From: Pseudoroseicyclus_A sp041714655
GTDB lineage: Bacteria > Pseudomonadota > Alphaproteobacteria > Rhodobacterales > Rhodobacteraceae
DNA length: 64,000 nucleotides
Assembly (NCBI RefSeq): GCF_041714655.1
Contig: NZ_CP168219.1
Location: forward strand, 2,046,001 to 2,110,000
Direction of reading: 5' to 3'
The stretch's first letter is position 1. Each line of letters opens with the position of its first letter. Shown here piece by piece: positions 43,051 through 50,350 of the stretch. Position numbers and translations under genes: made by a program. The notes below the pieces were generated by a model. That model ran no database searches, was not told the DNA's origin, and saw only the letters and a program-made list of their open reading frames with translations.

Positions 43051-43398
43051 TCAGCCCCGGCCGGGCGCGTCCGGGGCGCAGAACGTATCGTAGAGCACGG
43101 TGAGGATGGGCTCGAGCCGGGGATCGTCGAGCCGGTAGCGGATCACCCGCCCGTCCCGCGTCGTCGCCACCAGCCCCTCCGCCCGCATCCGCGCGAGCTG
43201 GCCGGAGACATAGGACTGGCTGGCGCCGAGCGCCGCCTCGAGCTCGCTGACGCTGCGCTCGCCGCCGAGAAGCTCGCAGAGCAACAGAAGCCGCGCCGGG
43301 TTGGAGAGGACCTTCAGCACCTCCACCGCGGCCGCGGCGGCCTCGGCCATGGCATCGGCGTCGATCGCCGGAGGGGGGTCGCTCGCGGGGGGCACCAT
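43051..43398 (-). CDS. sqrR: ArsR-family persulfide-sensing repressor, SqrR/BigR type
   Basis: A 115-residue winged-helix repressor. From the ATG at 43398 the only two cysteines are C41 (LLLLCELL, helix 2) and C107 (YDTFCAPD, C-terminal helix). These are exactly the two positions whose tetrasulfide crosslink makes R. capsulatus SqrR release DNA, and they also fit the Cys pair of BigR. The recognition helix is SQSYVSGQLARMRAEGLV. An ArsR metal site (ELCVCDL) is absent. It is divergent from a DUF442 sulfurtransferase with a 16-bp palindrome between, so it probably represses that gene until reactive sulfur appears. Confidence 0.88.
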   Translation of the reverse strand: MVPPASDPPPAIDADAMAEAAAAAVEVLKVLSNPARLLLLCELLGGERSVSELEAALGASQSYVSGQLARMRAEGLVATTRDGRVIRYRLDDPRLEPILTVLYDTFCAPDAPGRG

Positions 43399-43426
43399 GG
43401 GATCGTGGTAGCGGCGCCGCCCTCGC

Positions 43427-43442
43427 ATCGCAAGATTGCGAT
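43427..43442. promoter_or_regulatory. Palindromic operator candidate for the SqrR-like repressor
   Basis: ATCGCAA-GA-TTGCGAT, a perfect dyad with 7-bp arms, is centred in the 95-bp gap between the two divergent starts and is the only strong palindrome there. Confidence 0.55.
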
Positions 43443-43493
43443 CGGCGCGTGAGCATCTGGACGGACGGCCCTCAGCGGGCTACCGCTTGGCCC

Positions 43494-43907
43494 ATGGACA
43501 TTCGCCCGATCACCGACCGCCATGCCGTTGCCCCGCAGCTCGCCCCCGAGGATTTCGAGGCGATTGCCGCAGACGGGTACACGACCATCATCTGCAACCG
43601 CCCCGACGAGGAGAACCCGCCGGAGCTGCAGTCCTCCGCCATGCGGGCGGCGGCGGAGGCGGCGGGGATGAGCTATCACTACCTGCCGGTGACGCGCCCG
43701 ACGATCACGCCCGAAGTGGCCGCCGAGCAGGCGGCGCTGATCGAGGGGGCGGAGGGCAAGGCGCTGGCCTATTGCGCCTCGGGCACGCGCTCGTCGATGC
43801 TCTGGTCGATGGGCCAGGCGGGCCGGATGCCGGTGGACGAGATCCTCGAGAAGACCGGCCGCGCCGGCTACGACCTCTCGCCCCTTCGGCCGCTGCTGGG
43901 CGGCTGA
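43494..43907 (+). CDS. TIGR01244 / DUF442 sulfurtransferase (rhodanese-like phosphatase fold)
   Basis: A 137-residue protein of the DUF442 (TIGR01244) family, which in BigR operons is found alone or fused to a persulfide dioxygenase (Blh). The active-site loop is C94 in LAYCASGTRSSMLW (CxSGxR). The opening MDIRPITDRHAVAPQL and the CNRPDEE block near residue 34 are family marks. It probably handles sulfane sulfur in the cytosol. The start is the ATG at 43494 by homology, and a GTG 45 bp upstream is possible. Confidence 0.88.
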   Translation: MDIRPITDRHAVAPQLAPEDFEAIAADGYTTIICNRPDEENPPELQSSAMRAAAEAAGMSYHYLPVTRPTITPEVAAEQAALIEGAEGKALAYCASGTRSSMLWSMGQAGRMPVDEILEKTGRAGYDLSPLRPLLGG

Positions 43908-43982
43908 CGCCCGCGGCGCCGCGGCCCGGGTCCGGGCGGGCGCGTCTCCGGCCGAGCCGCTACCGGCTCGGCTCCTTTCATT

Positions 43983-45266
43983 TCAGCTCTCTTCGGACTC
44001 CCCCGGCTCCGGGCCGATGCCCGGCAGGTCGGGCAGGCCCATCGGGGCCGCGGCGAAGCCCGGCGCCTCGCCGTCGCCCCCCATCGCCATGCCGAGCGGC
44101 GCGGCCATGGGGGCGAAGGCGGGCGCTGCCTCTCCCTCCTCCTCCCCCGCGCCGGGGCGCATGGCCATCGGCATGGGCTGAGGCATGGGTGCGAGCCCGG
44201 CGGCCGGCATCGGCATCCCGAAGCCGGTGCCTGTATCCGGTGCGGTGTCAGGAGGGATGCCGGGAGCGGTGCCCGGCGGCCCAGCGGGCGGAAGGGCGCC
44301 GAAACCGCCAGGCATCCCTCCACCCGCCATTCCCCCGCCCAGGGGCATCCCGCCGACGCCGCTCCGCCCGCCGATCGGCACGTCCTGCAGGGAGGGCGGC
44401 CCCGGATCCTCGATGCGCACGGCCCGCAGGCCCGAGGCCTGGCCGAGACGGGCGCGGGCCTGGAGCTTGCCATCCGGCCCCTCGAGCCGGAGAGAGCCGA
44501 CGGTGACGCCGGGCAAGGGCAGCACCTGGCCGACCTTGAAGCTCTCGATGGCAGCGTAAGGCAGGCGGAAGCGGTGGAGCACCGCCGTCAGCACCGCGGG
44601 GGCGGAGAGAACGGCGCTGCGCAGCGCGCCCGACCAATCGGTCTCTGGCCCGGCATCCTCGGCCTGGCCGGCGCCGGTGGCGGGGAGCATCAGGAAGAGC
44701 GCGCCCTGCCGCTCGGCGAGGCCGAGATCGAGCGTCAGCCGCGCCATGCGGTAGCTGCCCTCCGGCAAGACCAGCCGCGCCGCCTTGACGCCGCTGAGCC
44801 GGCGGAGCGCCCGGGCGCCGTTCGCCCAGCCGTCGAGCGTCGTGCCCTCCGCTGTCTGGCAGACATCGGCGATGAGCGCGTCGATCAGGGGCAGCGAGAG
44901 GGCGGCATCGGTGCCGGTGATGGGGCGCGATTCGGCGGGGCGGCTCCGGAGCTCCCCCAGGGTCTGCATCTCGACCACGGCCCCCCGGGCCTCGGCATCG
45001 AGCCCGGCGAGGCCGTTGATCATGCCGTCCGGCCCGCAAAGGCCGATCAGCAGCCAATCCTCCCCCAGCCCCTCGAGCGCCGGCTCGAGCTCCAGCCGCT
45101 CCTCGCCGACGCCGAGGACGACCAAGGACAGGCCGATGGCCGATTCGGCGGCGCGGGTCATCGACAGGCGCAAAACACGGGCGGCCGAAGGCGGAAACTC
45201 CCCCTTCGGCACCTGCCGACGCTTGACCAGCCGGCTGAGCAATGGCGTCTCGTCCGTTTGCGACAT
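43983..45266 (-). CDS. Orphan FliM/FliN (SpoA) domain protein with Gly/Met/Pro-rich tail
   Basis: A 427-residue protein. Residues ~10-230 have a FliM-like middle region (LVKRRQVPKGEFPPSAARVLRLSMTRAAES at the start). Residues ~240-295 form a SpoA domain (FKVGQVLPLPGVTVGSLRLEGPDGKLQARARLG), the fold of the flagellar and type III switch ring. From ~305 a low-complexity tail runs to the end (GGMPLGGGMAGGGMPGG, MPMPAAGLAPMPQPMPM). No flagellar or secretion genes accompany it. It may be an accessory switch protein, so its partner is unknown. Confidence 0.82.
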   Translation of the reverse strand: MSQTDETPLLSRLVKRRQVPKGEFPPSAARVLRLSMTRAAESAIGLSLVVLGVGEERLELEPALEGLGEDWLLIGLCGPDGMINGLAGLDAEARGAVVEMQTLGELRSRPAESRPITGTDAALSLPLIDALIADVCQTAEGTTLDGWANGARALRRLSGVKAARLVLPEGSYRMARLTLDLGLAERQGALFLMLPATGAGQAEDAGPETDWSGALRSAVLSAPAVLTAVLHRFRLPYAAIESFKVGQVLPLPGVTVGSLRLEGPDGKLQARARLGQASGLRAVRIEDPGPPSLQDVPIGGRSGVGGMPLGGGMAGGGMPGGFGALPPAGPPGTAPGIPPDTAPDTGTGFGMPMPAAGLAPMPQPMPMAMRPGAGEEEGEAAPAFAPMAAPLGMAMGGDGEAPGFAAAPMGLPDLPGIGPEPGESEES

Positions 45267-45344
45267 CCTGCCCGCAGTCCTTGGGGAGCCGTGTGCCCCC
45301 AACGGGTAAATGCCTACCGAGGGGGGTTTAAGGCGAGGTTGATG

Positions 45345-48020
45345 TCAGGCCGCGACGCGTGCCCGCGCCGGCAGGGTGACGCGGAAGGCGGCGCCCCCCT
45401 GCCCCGGCAGATAGGCGATCTGGCCGCCGAGCCGCTCCATCACCTCCCGGCAGATGGCGAGCCCGAGCCCGGCGCCGCCGGCGCGGGCATGGTCGGTCAG
45501 ACGAGAAAACTTCTCGAAGATCAGGCTCGTATGCTCCGCCGGGATGCCCGAGCCGTTGTCCGTAAAGTCGATCACCACCGCCTCGCCCGCGCGGCGGATG
45601 TCGATGCGCAACTCCGGCCGGGCGGCGTCGCAATATTTCGCGGCATTGGAGATGAGGTTGATGAAGACCTGCGCCAGCCGGTCGTGATCGGTGGTGACCC
45701 GCAGCTCCTCCTCGCCCGGGCGGCGGAGGATGCGCAGCCCCTCCGCCCGCTGCCCGGCGGCGCCGATGGCGCGCTCGATGGTCTGGCGGAGCGGCTGGGC
45801 GGCGATGTTGAGCACCACCTGCCCGTTCTCGAGCACCGAGAGGTCGAGGAGGTCGTCGAGCAGGCGCGTCAGGCGCATCGCCTCCTCCGAGATGATCGCC
45901 GCATAGCGCCGCTGCATCTCCGCCCCGATGCCGCCCTCGCGCAGGATCTCGGAGAAGGAGCGGATCGAGGTCATGGGCGTGCGGAGCTCGTGGGAAATCT
46001 GGCCGAGGAAGGCATCCTTCTGGGCCGAGAGCGAGGTGAGCTTGGCATTGGCATCGCGGAGCGCGCGGGCGGTGCGCTCCAGCTCCTCCGACTTCGCCTC
46101 GAGGCGGGCGGAATATTCCATGATCTGCGCGGCCTCGTCGGCGACGGCCATCAGGTCTTCGACCGACACCATGACGCCCTCAGTCATCTGGCCGATCATC
46201 GCATGGGCGGTCGCGGCGCCGACGGAGCCGGAGAGCTCGCGCTCGAGGCTCTGGATGAATTCCGGCGTCACATCCGGCAGATAGCCGGCTTTCCCCTGCC
46301 CCGCCGCGGCGGCCTGGAAGATCGCCTGCGCCTCCACCGGGCCGATGATGCGCTGCGCCATGATGAGCAGGTCCTCCGCCTGCGCGGCGCTTTGCCGCCA
46401 GGTGGTGGCGCCGGCGGCATGTTCGAAGACATTGACGAACTGCGCCCCCTGCAGCCGCTCGACCGGCGTCGGGAAGGTCATGAGCGAGCCGAAAAGGAAG
46501 AGCCCGGTGTTGAAGAGCATCGACCAGAGGATGCAGTGAAGGAGCGGGTCCATCCCCTCGATGCCGAAGAGCGCATGGGGGCGGAGCCAGGCGAGGCCGA
46601 AGGGGCCGCTCTCCATCCAGGCGAGCGGGATGACCGCGCCCTCCCCGAGCCCGGGGAGGAAGAGCGTCCAGAGCCAGAGGAGGAATCCGGCGCTGAGCCC
46701 GGCGCCGGCGCCGACCTTGGTAGCCCCCCGCCAGAACATGCCGCCGATCATCACCGGCAGCACCTGCGCGACGCCGGCGAAGGAGATGAGCCCGATGGCC
46801 GCCAGCGCCTCCCCCCCGCCGGAGAGGCGGTAATAGACGAAGCCGAGCCCGAGAAGCGCCGCGATGGAGAGCCGCCGCGCCGAAAGCACCACGGCCCGCA
46901 CGTCGCCCGAGACGGTGGCGCCGGGGCGGCGGAGGCTCAGCCAGAGCGGCAGGGCAATGTGGTTCGAGATCATGGTGGAGAGTGCGATGGTGGCGACGAT
47001 GACCATCGAGGTGGCGGAGGAAAAGCCGCCGAGAAAGCTCAGCGTCGCCAGCCCGTATTGCTGCTCGGCGAGCGGCACGGTGAGCACGAACATGTCGGGG
47101 TTGGAGCCCGCTGGCAGCATCGCGAGCCCGGTGACGGCGATGGGCACGGTGAAGAGCGACATGGCGGCGAGATAGGCGGGGAAGGCCCAGCTCGCCGTCG
47201 CGAGGTGGCGCTCGTCGGCATTCTCGACCACCAGCACCTGAAACATGCGCGGTAGCGTCAGGAAGGCGGCGGCGGAGAGGAAGGTGAGCCCGATCCAGCG
47301 GCCGTGATCCTGCTCCCATGCGGCGATGGGCGAGGCGTCGATGGCGGCGAGCATGGGGCGCAGGCCCCCGCCGACGCCCCAGATGACGAAGATGCCGACG
47401 GCAAGGAGCGCGCCGAGCTTCACCACGGCCTCGACGGCGATGGCCATGACGATGCCGTGGTGCCGCTCGTTTGCATCGAGGTTACGCGTGCCGAAAAGGA
47501 CGGTGAAGAGCGCGAGCCCGGCGGCGCTCCAGAGCGCGATGCCGCCGAGATCCACCGCGTCGCCGCCGGCATTCTCGGCGAAGACGGCGAAGGAGAGCGT
47601 GATGCTCTGCAATTGCAGCGCGATATAGGGCGTGACGCCGACGACAGCGAGCAGCGTCACCAGCACGGCGAGCGGCGCCGACTTGCCGAAGCGCGACGAG
47701 ATGAGATCGGCGATGGAGGTGATCCGCTGGCTCCGCCCGATGCGGACGAGCTTGCGCAGGATCAGCCACCAGCCGGTGATGACCAGCGTCGGGCCGAGAT
47801 AGATCGTCAGATATTCGAGCCCCGACCGCGCGGCGTAGCCGACGGCGCCGTAGAAGGTCCAGGCCGTGCAATAGATCGAAAGCGACAGCGTATAGACCAG
47901 CGGCGAGCGCAGCCAGGAGCCGCCGGCGCGGGCCGCCCGGCGCTCGGCGGCGAAGGCGACGATGAAGAGGAAGGCCACATAGCCGACGGCGGCGGCGATG
48001 AGGGCATTGAACGGCGGCAT
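45345..48020 (-). CDS. Sodium:solute symporter-histidine kinase fusion (CrbS/CbrA-like)
   Basis: An 891-residue membrane sensor. Residues 1-~560 are an SSS-family transporter domain with about 13 membrane helices (SLSIYCTAWTFYGAVGYAA near 48; FLGGFSSATSMVIVATIALS near 325). Residues ~600-670 hold a linker and coiled coil (ARLEAKSEELERTARAL). HisKA follows with H677 in QISHELRTPMTSIR, and the ATPase domain has the N-box NLISNAAKYC near 787 and DNGSGIP near 820. Relatives (CrbS, CbrA) control acetate or amino-acid use, and CrbS activates acs. The ATG shares a base with the upstream small gene. Confidence 0.93.
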   Translation of the reverse strand: MPPFNALIAAAVGYVAFLFIVAFAAERRAARAGGSWLRSPLVYTLSLSIYCTAWTFYGAVGYAARSGLEYLTIYLGPTLVITGWWLILRKLVRIGRSQRITSIADLISSRFGKSAPLAVLVTLLAVVGVTPYIALQLQSITLSFAVFAENAGGDAVDLGGIALWSAAGLALFTVLFGTRNLDANERHHGIVMAIAVEAVVKLGALLAVGIFVIWGVGGGLRPMLAAIDASPIAAWEQDHGRWIGLTFLSAAAFLTLPRMFQVLVVENADERHLATASWAFPAYLAAMSLFTVPIAVTGLAMLPAGSNPDMFVLTVPLAEQQYGLATLSFLGGFSSATSMVIVATIALSTMISNHIALPLWLSLRRPGATVSGDVRAVVLSARRLSIAALLGLGFVYYRLSGGGEALAAIGLISFAGVAQVLPVMIGGMFWRGATKVGAGAGLSAGFLLWLWTLFLPGLGEGAVIPLAWMESGPFGLAWLRPHALFGIEGMDPLLHCILWSMLFNTGLFLFGSLMTFPTPVERLQGAQFVNVFEHAAGATTWRQSAAQAEDLLIMAQRIIGPVEAQAIFQAAAAGQGKAGYLPDVTPEFIQSLERELSGSVGAATAHAMIGQMTEGVMVSVEDLMAVADEAAQIMEYSARLEAKSEELERTARALRDANAKLTSLSAQKDAFLGQISHELRTPMTSIRSFSEILREGGIGAEMQRRYAAIISEEAMRLTRLLDDLLDLSVLENGQVVLNIAAQPLRQTIERAIGAAGQRAEGLRILRRPGEEELRVTTDHDRLAQVFINLISNAAKYCDAARPELRIDIRRAGEAVVIDFTDNGSGIPAEHTSLIFEKFSRLTDHARAGGAGLGLAICREVMERLGGQIAYLPGQGGAAFRVTLPARARVAA

Positions 48021-48280
48021 CAGCGCGGGGCCTCGCCGGGGCCCTCGTCCTCCGCGGCACCCAGCCGGTGCGACAGGACGCGGGCAAGCACGATCAGGAG
48101 CGTCCAGATCGTGAAGATGTAGATGAGCCCGGCGGCCGTCCCGGCCTCGCCCTCGCGCCACAGGAGCGGCAGCATGAAGAGAACGGCGCCGAGCACCGGC
48201 AGGATCCGCGCGGCATCGGCGAGCCGGCGGCGGCGATAGGTGTTGCGCGCGAGAAAGACCGGGGCGGACGGGCGCGCCAT
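48020..48280 (-). CDS. Small two-TM protein coupled to the SSS-kinase
   Basis: An 86-residue protein with a basic N-terminus (FLARNTYRRRRLADAARI) and two membrane segments, about 25-43 and 50-69. Its stop overlaps the kinase start (TGATG), and it lies 7 bp after the response regulator, so it is clearly part of this operon. By analogy with the small DUF4212-type subunits that pair with SSS proteins it may be a transporter-domain partner, but I cannot show homology. Confidence 0.8.
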   Translation of the reverse strand: MARPSAPVFLARNTYRRRRLADAARILPVLGAVLFMLPLLWREGEAGTAAGLIYIFTIWTLLIVLARVLSHRLGAAEDEGPGEAPR

Positions 48281-48286
48281 CGGCCC

Positions 48287-48655
48287 CTAGCCCCCCGCGA
48301 GCGTGCGGACGTGGGCCAGGATCTCGGCGTTGGAGAAGGGCTTGATCATGAAGTGATCGGCCCCGAGCCGCAGCGCCATGTCGCGGTCCTTCGACTGGCC
48401 GCGCGCGGTAAGCATCATCACCGGCAGGCGCTCGGTGAGCGCGTCGGCCCGCAGGTCGCGCAGGATGTCGTAGCCGGACCGGCCGGGGAGCATGACATCG
48501 AGAATGATGAGATCCGGCGGATGGGCACGGACCCGTTCTGCGGCGGTCTCGCCGTCGGAATGGGTGTGCACCGTCCAGCCATCGCGGGTCAGAATGAAAC
48601 TGATCGCCTCGATGATGTTCGGCTCGTCCTCGATGAGCAGGACGCGCTTGGCCAT
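48287..48655 (-). CDS. Single-domain response regulator
   Basis: A 122-residue REC-only protein with acidic pair E9-D10, phosphoacceptor D53 in LIILDVMLPG, T83-region MMLTARG and K104-region FMIKPFSN. There is no output domain, so it must act through protein contacts or as a phosphate relay. First gene of the RR-small protein-SSS kinase operon, hence the probable partner of that kinase. Confidence 0.92.
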   Translation of the reverse strand: MAKRVLLIEDEPNIIEAISFILTRDGWTVHTHSDGETAAERVRAHPPDLIILDVMLPGRSGYDILRDLRADALTERLPVMMLTARGQSKDRDMALRLGADHFMIKPFSNAEILAHVRTLAGG

Positions 48656-48702
48656 AGATATCCCCCTGGCCCGCGCCTCTTTGCGGGAGCGGGACCTCGC
48701 GG

Positions 48703-48733
48703 ACTATCGCGGCCTTTGACGTTCAAGTCAAAG
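48703..48733 (-). promoter_or_regulatory. Probable promoter and operator of the RR-kinase operon
   Basis: Reverse-strand TTGACT and GATAGT are spaced 17 bp apart, about 48 bp before the response-regulator ATG. A perfect dyad CTTTGAC-N6-GTCAAAG (48714-48733) covers the -35 box and part of the spacer, suggesting control by a dimeric regulator. Confidence 0.5.
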
Positions 48734-48806
48734 TGTCGCAACCCCTCGGGGGGAGAAATTTTCCTCGGAAAGTATCTCGGGCCACACCGGCGCCGCGGTG
48801 CGCCGC

Positions 48807-50108
48807 TCAGAGCCCCGGCGCCATCCCGGGCACAAGCGCCGGCTCGCGGCGGGCGCTGCACTGCGTGCGGGGGCAGATGCGGCAGGCCGTCCCGGCCGGG
48901 ATCGCCGCGCCCTCCGCCGGAGCGGGCCGCAGGAGCATGACGGAGGTCAGCGGCGCCGGGCCGCCGAACCCCGCCGGGCGCTCCGGCGCCGCCGCCGCAT
49001 GGGCGAGGAAGGTCCCGCCCCGCTCCCCCGGCATGGCGACGCGCGCCGCGATCGGGCGGCCGGGCTGGCCCAGCGCCTGAAAGAGCGGCCAGAGCGGGCA
49101 ACCGCCCGAGCGGGGCAGCGCCAGGCCGGGCAGCGGGCGGAGCCGCGTGAGCGCCCCCGCCGCATCGCAGATTGCGAGACCGAAGGCGGGGTGCCCGCCG
49201 GAGGGCGGCAGCGTCGCGAGGCGGCGCAGCACCACCTCGGCCGGGGCGCCGGTGGCGGCGACGAGGGCGCCGGGGTCGTGATCCTCCGCCTTGGCGAGGG
49301 GTGCGAAGCCTTGCAGAGGCAGGGCCCTCGCATCCGCGCGGTAGCGGCGGGCCCAGGCGAGGGCCAGGGGCGCCGCAGCGGCCGAGAGGCCGGGAAGCGC
49401 GGTCAGGATCGCCTCGGGCTCCGCGCCCGCCGCCTCCAGCGCCGGCAGATGCTGGCCGGCCCGCTCGAGCGCCGCCTCGAGCTCGTCGAAGGGCGTCTGC
49501 AGCGCCGCCTCGCCGGGGCCTTCGAGATAGGCGGCGAGCGAGCGGCTCTCGGCCGCGAGGCGCTGGGAATCCTCGAAGATGTTGCGATGAAAGCGCGCCT
49601 GCCAGTCGCCGTCGAGCGCTTCGCCGGAGGCGAGGATCGAGGCGGTGGAGCGGATCGCCGTCACGGCCGAGATTACCTCGTGCATCGAGGCGGCGAGCGC
49701 CGGATCATGCGTCAGCCTGTCCGTGAGCGCGGCCATCTGCTCTTCCAGCGCGCCGATCCGGCCCGCCTGCGCCGCCAGAAGCCGCGCCCAGCCGGGGAAG
49801 CGCCCGGCGAGATCCTCGGCCCGCTCGAGCTCCGCCCCCGCCTCCGGCCGGGCCCCCGCCGCCGCGCGCAGCGCCGCCGCCAGCCCGGCGCCGCCGCCTT
49901 CTACCAGGAGCGCCGGATCGCTGCCGAGCTCGCGGGCGATGGCGTTGAGCAGCGCGCCGCCGATTCTGCGCCGGTTGTGCTCGATCAGATTGAGGTAGGA
50001 GGCCGAAATCCCGACCACGGCCGCCAGCTCGACCTGCGAGAGCCCGCGGTCCAGCCGCCGCTGGCGGATGCGCGAGCCGGTGAGCGCCGGCTGAACGGGC
50101 TGGGCCAT
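48807..50108 (-). CDS. ScfR-family (XRE, RamB/PccR-like) short-chain acyl-CoA regulator
   Basis: A 433-residue regulator. Residues ~10-65 are an XRE helix-turn-helix (RIRQRRLDRGLSQVELAAVVGISASYLNLIEHNRRRIGG, split here only for description). A helical middle follows, then a C-terminal domain ending in a cysteine cluster, CRICPRTQCSARREP near 412-427. This is the layout of the short-chain fatty acyl-CoA regulators (RamB, PccR, MccR), whose effectors are acyl-CoAs. It is divergent from the ABC-acs operon with 242 bp between starts holding direct repeats. It likely governs that operon and itself. Confidence 0.88.
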   Translation of the reverse strand: MAQPVQPALTGSRIRQRRLDRGLSQVELAAVVGISASYLNLIEHNRRRIGGALLNAIARELGSDPALLVEGGGAGLAAALRAAAGARPEAGAELERAEDLAGRFPGWARLLAAQAGRIGALEEQMAALTDRLTHDPALAASMHEVISAVTAIRSTASILASGEALDGDWQARFHRNIFEDSQRLAAESRSLAAYLEGPGEAALQTPFDELEAALERAGQHLPALEAAGAEPEAILTALPGLSAAAAPLALAWARRYRADARALPLQGFAPLAKAEDHDPGALVAATGAPAEVVLRRLATLPPSGGHPAFGLAICDAAGALTRLRPLPGLALPRSGGCPLWPLFQALGQPGRPIAARVAMPGERGGTFLAHAAAAPERPAGFGGPAPLTSVMLLRPAPAEGAAIPAGTACRICPRTQCSARREPALVPGMAPGL

Positions 50109-50158
50109 GCCGATTTCCTTTCGCCTTTTCAGGCGCTTTCTGCGGGCGCGGGAAAACT

Positions 50159-50207
50159 TCTTTACAGATTAACCGCCCTTCATGTGGATGTCTTTACAAA
50201 AAAACCG
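50159..50207. promoter_or_regulatory. Direct repeats TCTTTACAnAnnAACCG in the ScfR/ABC intergenic region
   Basis: TCTTTACAGATTAACCG (50159-50175) and TCTTTACAAAAAAACCG (50191-50207) match at 14 of 17 positions. Their starts are 32 bp apart, three helical turns, which would place two regulators on one DNA face. The second contains TTTACAAA, one base from the TTTGCAAA half-site described for PccR. Confidence 0.6.
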
Positions 50208-50350
50208 TTTTAAACGTGAGGCTTGTTGAGAAGTTTTCGCCACACCCCGAGTATGCAGCCCAGCACTGGTACTCAGTGCGCCCGCCTTGGCGGGGGGCGA
50301 GGAGGCCCCCTTCCGCAGGCGCGCCCGTGGCAAGGGAGGAGAAACCACCC

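Noticed and set aside
44574..47255. Plus-strand open frame of 893 codons opposite the SSS-kinase
   Set aside because: Shadow frame. The opposite strand encodes a clear sensor kinase with all motifs.
48020..48280. DUF4212 assignment for the small membrane protein
   Set aside because: Position fits, but the sequence lacks the YWRxN-type opening and spacing I expect of DUF4212, so it is listed as unnamed.
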